A program made the translations under genes and the position numbers. Under the pieces are notes generated by a model that was not told where the DNA came from, did no database searches, and saw only the letters and a program-made list of their open reading frames with translations. This document shows positions 1 to 8,936 of a stretch of 64,000 bases of DNA, in pieces. Source of the stretch: Methylobacterium sp. (GTDB lineage Bacteria; Pseudomonadota; Alphaproteobacteria; Rhizobiales; Beijerinckiaceae); NCBI GenBank assembly GCA_020252645.1, contig JADCCN010000003.1:1-64000 (forward strand). The letters are read 5' to 3'. Every line of letters starts with the position of its first letter. The first letter of the stretch is position 1.

Positions 1-11
1 GCAAAAGCCTT

Positions 12-181
12 CTAGAGCATGATGTGTTCAGACGGAAGCACATCATGCTCTTATCCTATTATTATCGCATGCTTTTTTGTGAAAAACCGGATTCCACTTT
101 TTCACAGCATGCTCTTATCTTATTATTATCGCATGCTTTTTTGTGAAAAACCGGATTCCACTTTTTCACAGCATGCTCTAG
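12..181. repeat. MITE-like palindromic repeat, copy 1 (right half duplicated)
   Basis: The element has inner ends AGCATGATGTG and CACAGCATGCT and is flanked by CTAG on both sides (12-15 and 178-181). It consists of a first hairpin at 14-51 and a second hairpin at about 66-114; the second is repeated in tandem at about 115-178 (64-base period, one base change in the linker). The right CTAG overlaps the moaA stop codon. The same family occurs at 1825, 15763, 17694 and 54464. Confidence 0.85.
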
Positions 182-1206
182 CCGCCCGTCATGCTCATGT
201 GACGGCCGACGGCCGGAATGTTCGTCTTCCGGTCAATCACGAAATCATGTCCCTTGGGCTTGCGGGAAATCGCTGCCTCGATGGCGCGCATCAGCGCGTC
301 GTCGCTCTCGCTCTGCCGCAGGGGCTTGCGCAGGTCGGCGGCGTCTTCCTGGCCGAGGCACATGAAAAGCGTGCCGGTGCAGGTGAGGCGCACCCGGTTG
401 CAGCTCTCGCAGAAATTATGCGTGAGCGGCGTGATGAATCCGATACGCCCGCCGGTTTCCTGCGCGGTGAAGTAGCGCGCCGGTCCACCCGTGCGATGGC
501 TCGATTCCTCAAGCGTCAGATGATCCATCAGGCCCGCGCGCATCTGGCTCAGCGGCAGATATTGATCGGCGCGATGGCCGTCGACCTCGCCCAGCGGCAT
601 CACCTCGATGAAGGTGATATCCATGCCGCGGCCATGCGCCCAGCGGATCATGGGCAGGAACTCGTCCTCGTTGAAGTCTTTCAGCGCCACCGCGTTGATC
701 TTCACCTTGAGGCCGGCCTCCTGCGCCGCATCGATGCCCGCAAGCACCTTGTCGAGCGCCCCCCAGCGGGTGATCGCACGGAATTTCCCGGCATCGAGCG
801 TGTCGAGCGAGACATTGATGCGCTTCACGCCGCATTCTGCGAGTTCCCGCGCGAAGCGCTGGAGCTGCGAGCCATTCGTGGTGAGGGTGAGTTCCTGCAA
901 TGCGCCCGAATCGAGATGGCGCGAGAGCGAGCGGAAGAGGGTCATGATGTCCCGCCGCACCAGGGGCTCGCCGCCGGTGATGCGCAGCTTGCGCACGCCC
1001 CGCCGCACAAAGGCGGAGCAGAGGCGATCGAGTTCCTCGAGCGTCAGAAGATCCTGCTTCGGCAGGAAGCTCATATGCTCGCTCATGCAATAGACGCAGC
1101 GGAAATCGCAGCGATCCGTCACCGAAACGCGCAGATACTCGATCCCGCGACCGAACGGATCGACAAGCTCGAAGGCCGGAGCAGAGGATATGCTGGGCGT
1201 GGTCAT
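178..1206 (-). CDS. moaA: GTP 3',8-cyclase MoaA (molybdenum cofactor synthesis)
   Basis: This 342-residue radical-SAM enzyme converts GTP to 3',8-cyclo-7,8-dihydro-GTP, the first step of molybdopterin synthesis. The N-terminal cluster cysteines are C33, C37 and C40 ([12 protein letters not shown]), followed by the ITGGEP motif. The C-terminal cluster cysteines are C266, C269 and C283, with the spacing known for MoaA. The protein ends in the conserved double glycine (MSMTGG). The ATG at 1206 is chosen; the frame stays open upstream to 1311, but those residues look non-coding and run into an 18-base tandem repeat. The TAG stop lies inside the CTAG flank of a repeat. It is divergent from the DUF971 gene; no other moa genes are in the window. 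Confidence 0.97.
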   Translation of the reverse strand: MTTPSISSAPAFELVDPFGRGIEYLRVSVTDRCDFRCVYCMSEHMSFLPKQDLLTLEELDRLCSAFVRRGVRKLRITGGEPLVRRDIMTLFRSLSRHLDSGALQELTLTTNGSQLQRFARELAECGVKRINVSLDTLDAGKFRAITRWGALDKVLAGIDAAQEAGLKVKINAVALKDFNEDEFLPMIRWAHGRGMDITFIEVMPLGEVDGHRADQYLPLSQMRAGLMDHLTLEESSHRTGGPARYFTAQETGGRIGFITPLTHNFCESCNRVRLTCTGTLFMCLGQEDAADLRKPLRQSESDDALMRAIEAAISRKPKGHDFVIDRKTNIPAVGRHMSMTGG

Positions 1207-1287
1207 GAACCGGAACTCATCCTCTGGCGGGCTGCGGTTGGCCCGCACCCCTCTTGTTCTTCCATAAACTGCCGCTTCTATCGGCTT

Positions 1288-1377
1288 TGGCAAGAGGCGA
1301 TATACTGGCAACGGGGGTCATGTTGGCAAGAGGGGCTATGCTGGCAAGAGAAGTTATGTTGGCAAGAACCCTGCCAC
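1288..1377. repeat. 18-base tandem repeat, five units, in the moaA/DUF971 divergent spacer
   Basis: The hexamer TGGCAA starts at 1288, 1306, 1324, 1342 and 1360, an exact 18-base period. Units look like TGGCAAGAGGGGCTATGC; the first eight bases are best conserved and the last unit is degenerate at its end. The array lies between the start codons of moaA and the DUF971 gene and so occupies the shared promoter region. It is unrelated in sequence to the TAGAGCATG repeats. Confidence 0.85.
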
Positions 1378-1444
1378 GCTCTAACTCGGTAGCGCTTGCG
1401 CCAATCTCAGGCGCGAGGTTCCTTGAAACCGCAAGGCTTCCGAG

Positions 1445-1828
1445 ATGACCGACAACACCGCCTGGCCCACCGAGCTGCGTGTCGCGCAGGATCGCAAATC
1501 GCTGATCGTTGCCTTCGATGACGGATATTCCGGGAAAATTTCGGCCGAATTGCTGCGCGTGCGTTCGCCTTCGGCAGAAGTGCAGGGACATTCACCCTCC
1601 GAGCGCAAGACCGTGCCCGGCAAGAGCCATGTGATGATCCTCGGCGTCGAACCGGTTGGAAATTACGCCATCCGTATCCGCTTCGACGACATGCATGACA
1701 GCGGCATCTATGGCTGGCCGCTTCTCCGCCGCTTCGCGAGCCAGGGCGAGGCCATCATGGCCGAATACGAGGCGGAACTCGCCGAGAAAGGCCTGAGCCG
1801 CGAACCGAAATTCGCGGCGCGCCACTAG
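1445..1828 (+). CDS. DUF971 (gamma-butyrobetaine hydroxylase-like N-terminal domain) protein
   Basis: This 127-residue single-domain protein matches the DUF971 fold by the pattern LRVAQDRKSLIVAFDDG near the N-terminus, a central LLRVRSPSAEVQG segment and the C-terminal IRIRFDDMHDSGIYGWPLLR block. In dioxygenases this domain precedes the catalytic domain; here it stands alone, as in many Proteobacteria, and its role is unknown. The ATG start at 1445 has only a weak upstream ribosome site. The TAG stop lies within the CTAG that begins a palindromic repeat. It is transcribed divergently from moaA. Confidence 0.85.
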   Translation: MTDNTAWPTELRVAQDRKSLIVAFDDGYSGKISAELLRVRSPSAEVQGHSPSERKTVPGKSHVMILGVEPVGNYAIRIRFDDMHDSGIYGWPLLRRFASQGEAIMAEYEAELAEKGLSREPKFAARH

Positions 1829-1928
1829 AGCATGCTGTGAAAAAGTGGAATCCGGTTTTTCACAAAAAGCATTCGATAACAATAAGATAAGAGCATAATG
1901 TGCTTCCGTCTGAACACATCATGCTCTG
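1825..1928. repeat. MITE-like palindromic repeat, copy 2 (inverted relative to copy 1)
   Basis: The element starts with CTAG at 1825-1828, then AGCATGCTGTG, and ends with CATCATGCT followed by CTGA (a decayed CTAG/CTAA). It contains both hairpins of the family in reverse order. The left CTAG contains the stop codon of the DUF971 gene. Confidence 0.85.
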
Positions 1929-1951
1929 AAGGAAGAGGGTCTGAAACGGAA

Positions 1952-1977
1952 AGGGCCGGTCCTGAAAGACCGGCCCT
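1952..1977 (-). terminator. Likely terminator of the L,D-transpeptidase gene
   Basis: A perfect 10-base-pair stem AGGGCCGGTC / GACCGGCCCT encloses a 6-base loop. It lies 24 bases past the stop codon of the minus-strand L,D-transpeptidase gene. The sequence following the stem on the minus strand is only moderately T-rich, so factor-independent termination is likely but not certain. Confidence 0.6.
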
Positions 1978-2000
1978 GAAACCTGCCGCGGCACGCGCGC

Positions 2001-2573
2001 TCAGCGCATCACGACCACGCGGGTTCCGACGCGGACACGCTCGTAGAGATCGATCACATCGGCATTGAGCATGCGGATGCAGCCCGACGACACGGCCTGG
2101 CCGATCGTCTCCGGCTCGTTCGAGCCGTGGATGCGGTAGAGCGAGGTGCCAAGATAAAGCGCGCGGGCGCCCATCGGGTTGCCCTCGCCACCCGGCATGA
2201 AGCGCGGCAGATCGGGGCGGCGGCGCAGCATCTGGGCCGGAGGCGTCCAGGATGGCCACTCGGCCTTGCGGGTCACGGTTTTGGTGCCAGCCCAGGAGAA
2301 GCCGGGGCGGCCCACGCCCACGCCATATTTCATGGCGCGGCCATTCGGCAAAACGAGGTAGAGGCGCTTCTCGTTGGTATCCACCACGATGGTGCCCGGG
2401 GCGTGGCGGCCCTTGTACGCCACCTCCTCGCGGGGAATCGGCGAGGCGAAGAAGCGGACATCATCCGCCAGGTGGAGCGGCTGGCGGGTCACGGGATCGA
2501 TTTCGGCAGAGGCATGCGACAGGGTCGCAAACCCGGCAAGACCGGCAAGGACGAGAGTGCGGATAAAGCGCAT
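2001..2573 (-). CDS. L,D-transpeptidase (YkuD domain), periplasmic
   Basis: This 190-residue protein has an N-terminal signal peptide (about residues 1-23, ending ASA-E). The YkuD domain covers about residues 58-190. The catalytic motif is intact: H149-G150, a SSGCIRM block with nucleophile C165, and R167. The family makes 3-3 peptidoglycan cross-links or anchors proteins to peptidoglycan. The ATG at 2573 has GGGAG 8 bases upstream. The gene is monocistronic with a hairpin after its stop. A second, catalytically altered paralog lies at 40738. Confidence 0.92.
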   Translation of the reverse strand: MRFIRTLVLAGLAGFATLSHASAEIDPVTRQPLHLADDVRFFASPIPREEVAYKGRHAPGTIVVDTNEKRLYLVLPNGRAMKYGVGVGRPGFSWAGTKTVTRKAEWPSWTPPAQMLRRRPDLPRFMPGGEGNPMGARALYLGTSLYRIHGSNEPETIGQAVSSGCIRMLNADVIDLYERVRVGTRVVVMR

Positions 2574-2734
2574 GGAGCCAACTCCCGGAGATTCGGCACA
2601 GAACGAGTTTCCAATAAGGCTTCCCTATGCCGAGCCATCCGTCAACAAGGCAAGCCCCTTCACGCAAGCGTGAGCGGATGAAAGGGCATCCAGCGCAAGC
2701 CGCTCCAACTGAGTTGTATTTTTACAACTGAGAT

Positions 2735-2769
2735 CGCCTGCCGTGCAAGGGTGCCTTGCAGGGCAGGCG
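2735..2769. repeat. Long perfect inverted repeat upstream of tRNA-Val
   Basis: CGCCTGCC-G-TGCAAGG, loop GTG, then CCTTGCA-G-GGCAGGCG: two arms of 16 bases with a single mismatch and a 3-base loop. No T-run follows on either strand. Just upstream (2706-2732) the octamer CAACTGAG occurs twice around a GTTGTA-T-rich-ACAAC palindrome. These sit in the 255-base spacer between the L,D-transpeptidase start and the tRNA; no gene is seen in that spacer. Confidence 0.6.
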
Positions 2770-2828
2770 AGATTCCCCGCGCCCCGCGCTTGACGGGCGC
2801 CATCCTTCTCGCGTATCCCCCGACCATC

Positions 2829-2903
2829 GGGCGCGTAGCTCAGCGGGAGAGCATTCGCTTCACACGCGAAGGGTCACAGGTTCAATCCCTGTCGCGCCCA
2901 CCA
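2829..2903 (+). tRNA. tRNA-Val (anticodon CAC)
   Basis: A full cloverleaf can be drawn: acceptor GGGCGCG pairs with CGCGCCC, the D arm is GCTCAGCGGGAGAGC, the anticodon stem TTCGC/GCGAA encloses loop TTCACAC with anticodon CAC (reads GUG), and the T arm is ACAGG-TTCAATC-CCTGT. The discriminator A and an encoded CCA end the gene. No integrase or att-like duplication is visible beside it. Confidence 0.97.
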
Positions 2904-3050
2904 TTCCTTCCCGGCCCGGTTCCTGTCCATTCCGTCGTGTTTTGTGCAGCTTTTTTGAAGGCGCACAAGAGATCGCGGCGCCTTGCGATGTCAGGCGTGC
3001 GGTTGCTTTCGGCCCCTGCGGAACGAGGCCGCGAGGAGGGAGAAAAAACC

Positions 3051-3131
3051 ATGCGAGGACTGAATCACCCCGAGATCGCCCCGAGTTTTCCAGAGCATTC
3101 CTGCGATCAAGTGGATATCGATTTTGCGTAA
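3051..3131 (+). CDS. Possible small ORF, 26 residues, with strong ribosome site
   Basis: A purine-rich GGAGGGAG sits 7-8 bases before an ATG at 3051. The reading frame encodes 26 residues starting MRGLNHPEIAPSF, and its last 13 codons and TAA stop come from the palindromic repeat that begins at 3092. It may be a small gene truncated by the repeat, or chance. No family was recognised. Confidence 0.25.
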   Translation: MRGLNHPEIAPSFPEHSCDQVDIDFA

Positions 3132-3196
3132 CAACATGAGATAAAACAATAAGATAGAATACGGTTTTGATTCCACCAAAACGAGACGTGCTCTAG
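3092..3196. repeat. Palindromic repeat of a second subtype (TTTTGAT hairpin)
   Basis: It begins AGAGCATTCC and ends GTGCT-CTAG. Inside is a stretch TTTTGCGTAACAACATG and a hairpin TTTTGAT-TCC-ACCAAAA. The same subtype recurs at 54364-54467. The closing CTAG (3193-3196) contains the TAG stop of the minus-strand gene that ends at 3193. Confidence 0.75.
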
Positions 3197-3966
3197 GCTT
3201 TCCTCGCCCGCATCCGCGCGTGAAGGTCGCGCAGGAAGGGGATGGTCTCGAACTGGTCGGGCTGCACGGAATCCCAATCCACCCCCGCCGGGCGCGGCGC
3301 GACATTGCCGGTGCGGATGAGTTCGCTCTCCGTCGCGATGAAGTCGAGCGGGCTGTCATGCGCCTGCATCACCACGCGCGGCTCGGCGACGAGCTGGCTC
3401 GAATGGATGGTCGTGGCCATGGGCGTGCTGGGGCGGATGATGCCCAATTCGCGGAAAATGCCGGTTTCAAGGTCCGCAAAGCCCGCGCCCTTGCCCGTGC
3501 GCCCGCCCGACCGCGTGACCGCGACCGACCCGACCACGCAGAAATCCAGCGGCTCCACCGCCTCGAAATCGATGCGCTCGCCATGCATCATGTAGCCTTC
3601 GGAGGTCGCGGCGAGTTCGAAGCTCACGCCCTTCTCGCGCAGCCTTGCGGGGTCGATCCGCAGATACGGAAAACCTTCCGTGAGATAGGGCACGGGCGCA
3701 TAGAGAACCTTGCCATTGAGCAGCGCCCGCAGGCGCACGGGGATCTGCGGCGGATCGGGGTTGCATTTCACCGTCCGCGCGGCCTGCCATTCCGGCGTCT
3801 GCGCGAGACGCCAGGCGGCGAGATCCGCCCCGACGAAATTCGGGATGGCGCTCCAGACCGGGCCGACACCGAAGCCGCTTTTCTCCAGCTCCTGCCAGAC
3901 ATCCTCGCGCACGCGATCCTTCGTCTCGTTGCGCCCCGCCCAGCGGCCCTTGCGATCATCCGTCAT
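3193..3966 (-). CDS. 5-formyltetrahydrofolate cyclo-ligase-like protein
   Basis: The 257-residue protein has the MTHFS-type core: [14 protein letters not shown], a glycine-rich [13 protein letters not shown] nucleotide site and a late TTIHSSQLV block. True MTHFS enzymes convert 5-formyl-THF to methenyl-THF using ATP; many relatives in transporter operons have no proven substrate. The ATG at 3966 overlaps the stop of the hydrolase gene upstream (ATGA). It is the last gene of the BMP/biuret-type operon, and its TAG stop is supplied by a repeat boundary. Folate function is inferred from the family only. Confidence 0.8.
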   Translation of the reverse strand: MTDDRKGRWAGRNETKDRVREDVWQELEKSGFGVGPVWSAIPNFVGADLAAWRLAQTPEWQAARTVKCNPDPPQIPVRLRALLNGKVLYAPVPYLTEGFPYLRIDPARLREKGVSFELAATSEGYMMHGERIDFEAVEPLDFCVVGSVAVTRSGGRTGKGAGFADLETGIFRELGIIRPSTPMATTIHSSQLVAEPRVVMQAHDSPLDFIATESELIRTGNVAPRPAGVDWDSVQPDQFETIPFLRDLHARMRARKA

Positions 3967-4631
3967 GCCAGGGCCGCCTCGAAATCCGCGAGTTTCGCCG
4001 TCCAGCCGACAATGCCGCCCTGCGCGCGGATCATCGCAAGCGTCGCGGCCTTGAAGGCGGGGAAATAGCTTTCGGTCGCCTCCTCGATCAGCAGACATTC
4101 ATGGCCGCGATCATTCGCCTCGCGCATGGAGGTCTGCACGCAAACCTCCGTGGTGACCCCCGCGAAGACGAGATGCGTGATGCCCCTCGCCTCCAGCATG
4201 GCTTGAAGATCGGTGCGGTGGAAGGCGCCCTTCCCCGGCTTGTCGATCTCGATCTCGCCGGGAATGGGCGCGCATTCCGGCAGGATGGCGTTGCCCGCCT
4301 CGCCCTGCACGAGAATGCGCCCCATGGGCCCCCGATCGCCGATCCGCAGGCCCGGCGCGCCGCGCGAGAGCTTCGCGGGCGGGCAATCCGAAAGGTCGGG
4401 CCGGTGCGATTCCCGGGTATGGATCACCGGCCAGCCCCTCGCGCGGAACAGGGCGAGCAACCGCGCGACCGGCGCAATGGCGGGCCGCAGGGTCGAGACA
4501 TCGTTGCCGAGCGCTTCGCCGAACCCGCCGGGCTCGAGGAAATCGCGCTGCATGTCGATCACGATCAGCGCGGTGCGGCCCGGCGCCAGCGGGAAGGGGC
4601 CGGGCTCGGCGGGGATGGAAATCGCGGCCAT
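3963..4631 (-). CDS. Isochorismatase-family cysteine hydrolase, paralog of the BiuH-like protein
   Basis: 222 residues with the isochorismatase-like hydrolase triad D26 (VIDMQRDF), K131 (DKPGKGAF) and C164 ([16 protein letters not shown]). A glutamine matching the BiuH substrate residue is at Q204 (RAQGGIVG). It is clearly paralogous to the gene at 6160 but more diverged. Related enzymes hydrolyse biuret, triuret or ureidoacrylate; a triuret hydrolase role is a hypothesis based on pairing with a BiuH-like gene. The ATG at 4631 shares one base with the stop of the ABC ATPase gene (TGATG). Confidence 0.88.
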   Translation of the reverse strand: MAAISIPAEPGPFPLAPGRTALIVIDMQRDFLEPGGFGEALGNDVSTLRPAIAPVARLLALFRARGWPVIHTRESHRPDLSDCPPAKLSRGAPGLRIGDRGPMGRILVQGEAGNAILPECAPIPGEIEIDKPGKGAFHRTDLQAMLEARGITHLVFAGVTTEVCVQTSMREANDRGHECLLIEEATESYFPAFKAATLAMIRAQGGIVGWTAKLADFEAALA

Positions 4632-6163
4632 CAATGCCCTCCCCCGGCCATATGCGCGCCGATGGTCGCGCGGTCGGTTTTCCCGATCTCCTCGACATAG
4701 GTGATCTGCCCGCCGGACATCACCGCCACGCGATCCGAAAGCGAGAGGATTTCGTCCAGGTCCTCCGAGACGAGCAGAACCGCGGCACCCCGGTTGCGCT
4801 GATCCATGATCTGCGCGCGGATTTCCGCCACGGAGGCGAAATCGAGCCCGAAGCACGGATTGGCGACGATCAGCACCTCGACATCTCCCGAAAGTTCGCG
4901 TGCGAGCACGCTGCGCTGCACGTTGCCGCCCGAGAGCGCCGCGATGGGCGCATCGGGCGAGGGCGTCTTCACGCGGTATTTCGCGATGAGTTCTTCCGCC
5001 TGCTTCCGCATGGGCGCGGGCGAAAGCCAATATTTCAGCGAGGCGATGGGCGGCCGGTCAAACGAGCGGAAGGCCATGTTCTCCGCCACCGACATTTTCG
5101 GCACCGTGGCGTTCTTCAGCGGCTCCTCCGGCAGCCCGAACACCTTCAGGCGCGCCATGCTCGCGCGGTTCGGCAGGTAATCCTCGCCGTGGATGGCGAG
5201 CTGGCCGAACCGCATGGGGCGCTGGCCGGAAAGCACCTCCACCAGCGCGCTCTGGCCATTGCCGGAAACGCCGGCAATGCCCACGATCTCGCCGGCGCGG
5301 ATCTTCAGGTTGATCGCCTCAATGGCCGGGCGGCCGTCATCGGCATCCGCGAAGACCCCGGCAATGTCGAGCACCACGGGCCTGTTCTCGTGGGCCACCC
5401 GGTCGGCGCGCTCGCGGATGGGTGTGTCGCCGATCATCATCGCGGCCATGCTCTCCACCGGCGTCTCCTTCACCACGCCCCTTCCGGCGAAGGCACCCTT
5501 GCGCAGAACCGTGAGATCATCGGCGAAGGCCGTGACCTCGCGGAACTTGTGGGTGATCATCAGCACGGTCACCTCGCCGCGCCGGGTCATGTCGCGCAGC
5601 AGGCCGAGCACCTCATCCGCCTCGCCCGGGGTAAGCACGGAGGTCGGCTCGTCGAGGATGATGAAACGCTGGTCGAGATAGAGCTGCTTCAGGATTTCGA
5701 GCTTCTGCTTCTCGCCGGCCGAGAGCAGCGATACGGGCCGGTCGAGCGGCGCGCGGAAGGGCATGCGATCAAGGAAGGCCTCGAGCGCGCGATTTTCTTC
5801 CGCCCAGTGGATGACGGTCCGGCCATGCGGGCGCGAGACCACGAGGTTTTCAGCACCCGTGAGCGAAGGCACCAGCGTGAAATGCTGGTAGACCATGCCT
5901 ATCCCTGCTTCCGCCGCTTCCTTCGGGTTGCGGATGGCGCGCTCCATGCCATCCACCAGCACCTGCCCGGAATCGGGCTGGTAGAAACCCATGATGCATT
6001 TGACAAGCGTGGATTTGCCCGCGCCATTCTCGCCGAGCAGCGCATGGAAGGAGCCCGCCGGCACCTTCAGCGACACATCATCGAGCGCCACCAGCGCACC
6101 GAAGACCTTGCGCATGGCGATGGCTTCGAGGCCGATGGCGCGGCGGGCGGGCCCGGCGCTCAT
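4631..6163 (-). CDS. ABC transporter ATPase, double cassette (BMP/nucleoside-type importer)
   Basis: 510 residues with two ATP-binding cassettes, as in sugar- and nucleoside-type importers. The first has Walker [10 protein letters not shown], signature [12 protein letters not shown] and Walker [14 protein letters not shown]. The second keeps [12 protein letters not shown] as its P-loop-like motif and the signature [16 protein letters not shown], with a degenerate Walker B ending NPCFGLD, which is usual in this family. The ATG at 6163 overlaps the BiuH-like gene stop (ATGA). It energises the permease pair at 6849-8896. Confidence 0.93.
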   Translation of the reverse strand: MSAGPARRAIGLEAIAMRKVFGALVALDDVSLKVPAGSFHALLGENGAGKSTLVKCIMGFYQPDSGQVLVDGMERAIRNPKEAAEAGIGMVYQHFTLVPSLTGAENLVVSRPHGRTVIHWAEENRALEAFLDRMPFRAPLDRPVSLLSAGEKQKLEILKQLYLDQRFIILDEPTSVLTPGEADEVLGLLRDMTRRGEVTVLMITHKFREVTAFADDLTVLRKGAFAGRGVVKETPVESMAAMMIGDTPIRERADRVAHENRPVVLDIAGVFADADDGRPAIEAINLKIRAGEIVGIAGVSGNGQSALVEVLSGQRPMRFGQLAIHGEDYLPNRASMARLKVFGLPEEPLKNATVPKMSVAENMAFRSFDRPPIASLKYWLSPAPMRKQAEELIAKYRVKTPSPDAPIAALSGGNVQRSVLARELSGDVEVLIVANPCFGLDFASVAEIRAQIMDQRNRGAAVLLVSEDLDEILSLSDRVAVMSGGQITYVEEIGKTDRATIGAHMAGGGH

Positions 6164-6837
6164 GGCAGGCCTGCGATCAGCATGGCGGAATTGCCCACCG
6201 CCCCGAACACCCCGCCCTGCATCTTCACCATCTTGATCGCGGCGTCGTGGTTGCCCTTTTCGGTTGCGCCGCAGCAATCCTCCAGCAGCAGGCATTCAAA
6301 GCCACGATCATTCGCCTCGCGCATGGTGGTGTGCACGCAGACATCGGTGGTGATGCCGGTGAGGATGATGTTCTGGATGCCGCGCTGGCGCAGGATCATT
6401 TCAAGGTCGGTCGCGCAGAAGGAGCCCTTGCCCGGCTTGTCGATGATGGTCTCGCCCGGCAGCGGCGCGAGTTCCTCGATGATCTCCCAGCCGGGTTCGC
6501 CGCGCACGAGGATCTTTCCGCACGGGCCGGGATCGCCGATGCCGGCACCGATGCGCTGCGAGCGCCAGCGCTTGTTCGCCGGCAGATCGGAAAGATCGGG
6601 CCGGTGCCCCTCGCGGGTATGGATGATCCAGTAGCCCCTGGCGCGCATCGCTTCGAGCACGCGGCGGATGGGCGCGATCGGCGCGCGGGTGAGCGAAAGG
6701 TCATAGCCCATCGCATCGACATAGCCGCCCTTGCCGCAGAAATCGGTCTGCATGTCGATCACGATCAGCGCCGTATTCGCGGGGCTGAAGGCGCCGTTCC
6801 ACGGCCATGGATAGGGATCGGCGGGCAGCGTGGGCAT
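6160..6837 (-). CDS. biuH: Probable biuret amidohydrolase (isochorismatase-like fold)
   Basis: 225 residues with triad D28 ([14 protein letters not shown]), K134 ([13 protein letters not shown]) and C167 ([17 protein letters not shown]), plus Q207 (KMQGGVFG). The spacing equals that recalled for Rhizobium leguminosarum BiuH (D36, K142, C175, Q215), shifted by 8, and long stretches read as near-identical from memory. BiuH hydrolyses biuret to allophanate and ammonia. The ATG at 6837 is chosen because GAGGAAA lies 6 bases upstream; a GTG at 6852 overlapping the permease stop is the alternative. No allophanate hydrolase or cyanuric acid hydrolase gene is in the window. Confidence 0.82.
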   Translation of the reverse strand: MPTLPADPYPWPWNGAFSPANTALIVIDMQTDFCGKGGYVDAMGYDLSLTRAPIAPIRRVLEAMRARGYWIIHTREGHRPDLSDLPANKRWRSQRIGAGIGDPGPCGKILVRGEPGWEIIEELAPLPGETIIDKPGKGSFCATDLEMILRQRGIQNIILTGITTDVCVHTTMREANDRGFECLLLEDCCGATEKGNHDAAIKMVKMQGGVFGAVGNSAMLIAGLP

Positions 6838-6848
6838 TGCGTCTTTCC

Positions 6849-7772
6849 TCACCGCGTGAGTGCCAATTCGCCCGGTGCATCCCGCAGCGCCTTCTTCGAG
6901 CCGGCCGAGCCGATCATCAGGAAAAGCGTGAGGATGTAGGGAGCGGCGTTGAAGAAATAATAGCCTTGCGTGATGCCGATGGCCTGCAGGGAGGGGCCGA
7001 GCGCTCCCGCAGCACCGAAGAGCATCGCGGCGTAAAGGCAGCGGATGGGGTCCCAGCGCGCGAAAATCACCAGGGCCACGGCCATCAGCCCCTGCCCCGA
7101 GGAGAGGCCCTCGTTCCAGCTTCCGGGATAGTAGAGCGAGAGGAAAGCCCCGCCGATGCCCGCGAGGAAGCCGCCGGCGGCCGTTGCCATCAGGCGGATC
7201 AGCATCACGGGATGGCCCAACGCTCGCGCGGCGGCCTCGCTGTCGCCCGTGACCCGCAGGATGAGGCCGGGCCGCGTGTTCTTCAGCGCCCAGGCGAGGA
7301 AGAACGCGAGCGCAATCCCGATGAGGAAGAGCGGGTTGATCTCAAGGGCCTGCTCGATCTGCGGGTTGCTGCTCCAGAAGCCGAGCGGAATCGAGCCCAG
7401 GCGCGGCGCGGTGGGCTGGATATAGGCCTTGCCGAGAAAGAACGCGATGCCGAGGCCGAAGAGCATCAGCGCGATGCCCACGGCGATGTCGTTCACCTTC
7501 GGCAGCCGGCAGATCAGCGCGTGGAGCGTGCCCATCATCATCCCCGCGAAGCCCGCCACGAGCAGGCCCAGCCAGGGCGAACCCGTGTGATAGGAGATCG
7601 CATAGCCGCTCATCGCGCCGAGCACGAGCGTGCCTTCGAGCCCGAGATTGATGCGGCCCGAACGCTCGGTCAGCATCTCGCCCAGCGCCACGAACAGGAA
7701 GGGCGTCGAGACGCGGATCGCGCCGCCGATCATCGCCGCGAGAACCGTCACGAGGGCCGAAGAGCCATCCAT
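6849..7772 (-). CDS. ABC transporter permease (BPD_transp_2 family)
   Basis: 307 residues, hydrophobic with about eight to ten membrane segments. The family signature near the N-terminus, [13 protein letters not shown], is typical of the second permease of BMP-type nucleoside importers. The C-terminal part has the usual [20 protein letters not shown] segment. Start ATG 7772 shares a base with the stop of the partner permease (TGATG). It forms the membrane channel with the protein encoded at 7772-8896. Confidence 0.93.
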   Translation of the reverse strand: MDGSSALVTVLAAMIGGAIRVSTPFLFVALGEMLTERSGRINLGLEGTLVLGAMSGYAISYHTGSPWLGLLVAGFAGMMMGTLHALICRLPKVNDIAVGIALMLFGLGIAFFLGKAYIQPTAPRLGSIPLGFWSSNPQIEQALEINPLFLIGIALAFFLAWALKNTRPGLILRVTGDSEAAARALGHPVMLIRLMATAAGGFLAGIGGAFLSLYYPGSWNEGLSSGQGLMAVALVIFARWDPIRCLYAAMLFGAAGALGPSLQAIGITQGYYFFNAAPYILTLFLMIGSAGSKKALRDAPGELALTR

Positions 7773-8896
7773 CAGGTGCGCTCCGTCCGGGCGGCGGGGT
7801 TGAACAGGCGGAAGCGGCCATAGAGCGTTTCGCTCGCGAGCAGCACGAGGAAGGTCATGCCCTGCAGAAGCAGCACGCTTGCATCCGGCAGGCCCATGCG
7901 GCGCTGGATGATGCCGCCCGCCGCCGCGATGCCGCCGAACAATATCGCCACCGGAATGATCGCCAGCGGGTTATGCCGCGCGAGAAACGCCACGAGAATG
8001 CCGGTGAAGCCGTAGCCGGCGGCCAGCGAGGCATTCGCCTTGCCATGCACGGCCGCGACCTCGAAATAGCCCGCGAGACCGGCGCAGAGCCCCGCGATCA
8101 TCGAGGCGCTGACGATCAGCCTCCCCACCGGCAGGCCCTGCGCGAGCGCGGCGCGCGCATTGCCCCCGGCGATGCGGCAGGCAAAGCCATAGGTCGTGCG
8201 CTGCATCAGCACATGGAGCAGGATGCAGGCGAGCACCGCGACCGCAAGGCCCCAATGCACATCGATGCCCGGCATCTTGCCGATCATCGCCTCGCTGCCG
8301 ATCGCCCTGGTCGAGGGCTTGTTCGGGTCGGCGGGGTCGCGCAGCGCGCCTTCGACGAAAAAGTTCATGATCGCGATGGCGATGTAGGAAAGCAGCAGGG
8401 TGGAGATCGTCTCGTTCACGCCGCGATGATGGCGCAGGCCGCCCGCGATCCCGATCCAGATCGCGCCGATGGCCATCGCGGCGATCAGCATCAGCGCATG
8501 CATCAGCACCGGGTTCGTGGTGCCGATCAGCGGCACGGCCATGGCGGCCGCCGCGAACCCGCCGAGCACGAGCGCCCCCTCGCCGCCGATCATCGTGAGG
8601 CCGAGCCGCGCGGGGATCGCCACCGCCAACGCCATCAGCATCAGCGGGGCGGCGCGCAGCAGGGTGTTCGACCACGAGAACGGCGTGCCGAACCCGCCGA
8701 GCCAGATGAGGCTGTAGAACTGGACCGGCGATTTACCGAGGATCAGCAGGAAGATGGAGAACAAGCCGGCCGAAATCACCAGCGCCAGCAGCGGGATCGC
8801 CAAGGCCTCCGCCCCGCGCCGGAGGCGCGCGAGGCGCTCGCGGCCGATGCGGCCTGCCGCGGCAGGGCCGGCGGGGATGGAAACGGGCTGGTTCAT
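7772..8896 (-). CDS. ABC transporter permease (BPD_transp_2 family)
   Basis: 374 residues with a polar N-terminus of about 30 residues and then roughly ten hydrophobic segments. Family marks include ARLGLTMIGGEGALVLGGF and the conserved loop HRGVNETISTLLLSYIA. The ATG at 8896 is preferred to an upstream TTG at 8914. It pairs with the permease at 6849 in the BMP-type importer; the solute is unknown but may be a ureide such as biuret, given the two hydrolases in the operon. Confidence 0.92.
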   Translation of the reverse strand: MNQPVSIPAGPAAAGRIGRERLARLRRGAEALAIPLLALVISAGLFSIFLLILGKSPVQFYSLIWLGGFGTPFSWSNTLLRAAPLMLMALAVAIPARLGLTMIGGEGALVLGGFAAAAMAVPLIGTTNPVLMHALMLIAAMAIGAIWIGIAGGLRHHRGVNETISTLLLSYIAIAIMNFFVEGALRDPADPNKPSTRAIGSEAMIGKMPGIDVHWGLAVAVLACILLHVLMQRTTYGFACRIAGGNARAALAQGLPVGRLIVSASMIAGLCAGLAGYFEVAAVHGKANASLAAGYGFTGILVAFLARHNPLAIIPVAILFGGIAAAGGIIQRRMGLPDASVLLLQGMTFLVLLASETLYGRFRLFNPAARTERT

Positions 8897-8936
8897 GGCG
8901 ATCGACCCCCGCAACGGGCGCGGCCCTGCGCCTCGC

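Noticed and set aside
1207-1444. Molybdenum cofactor riboswitch before moaA
   Set aside because: I could not draw the Moco aptamer; the region is dominated by an 18-base tandem repeat.
2829-2903. tRNA-Val as attachment site of an integrated element
   Set aside because: No integrase gene and no duplicated tRNA 3' end was seen anywhere in the window.
4634-6634. Long open frame of 666 codons on the plus strand
   Set aside because: It lies opposite the ABC ATPase and BiuH-like genes, whose proteins are clearly recognisable. The frame is open only because GC-rich codons have few stops on the other strand; its peptide is rich in Arg, His and Ala and matches no family. The same holds for other long antisense frames (e.g. 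opposite 8937-10055, 35770-37782, 54762-56360).
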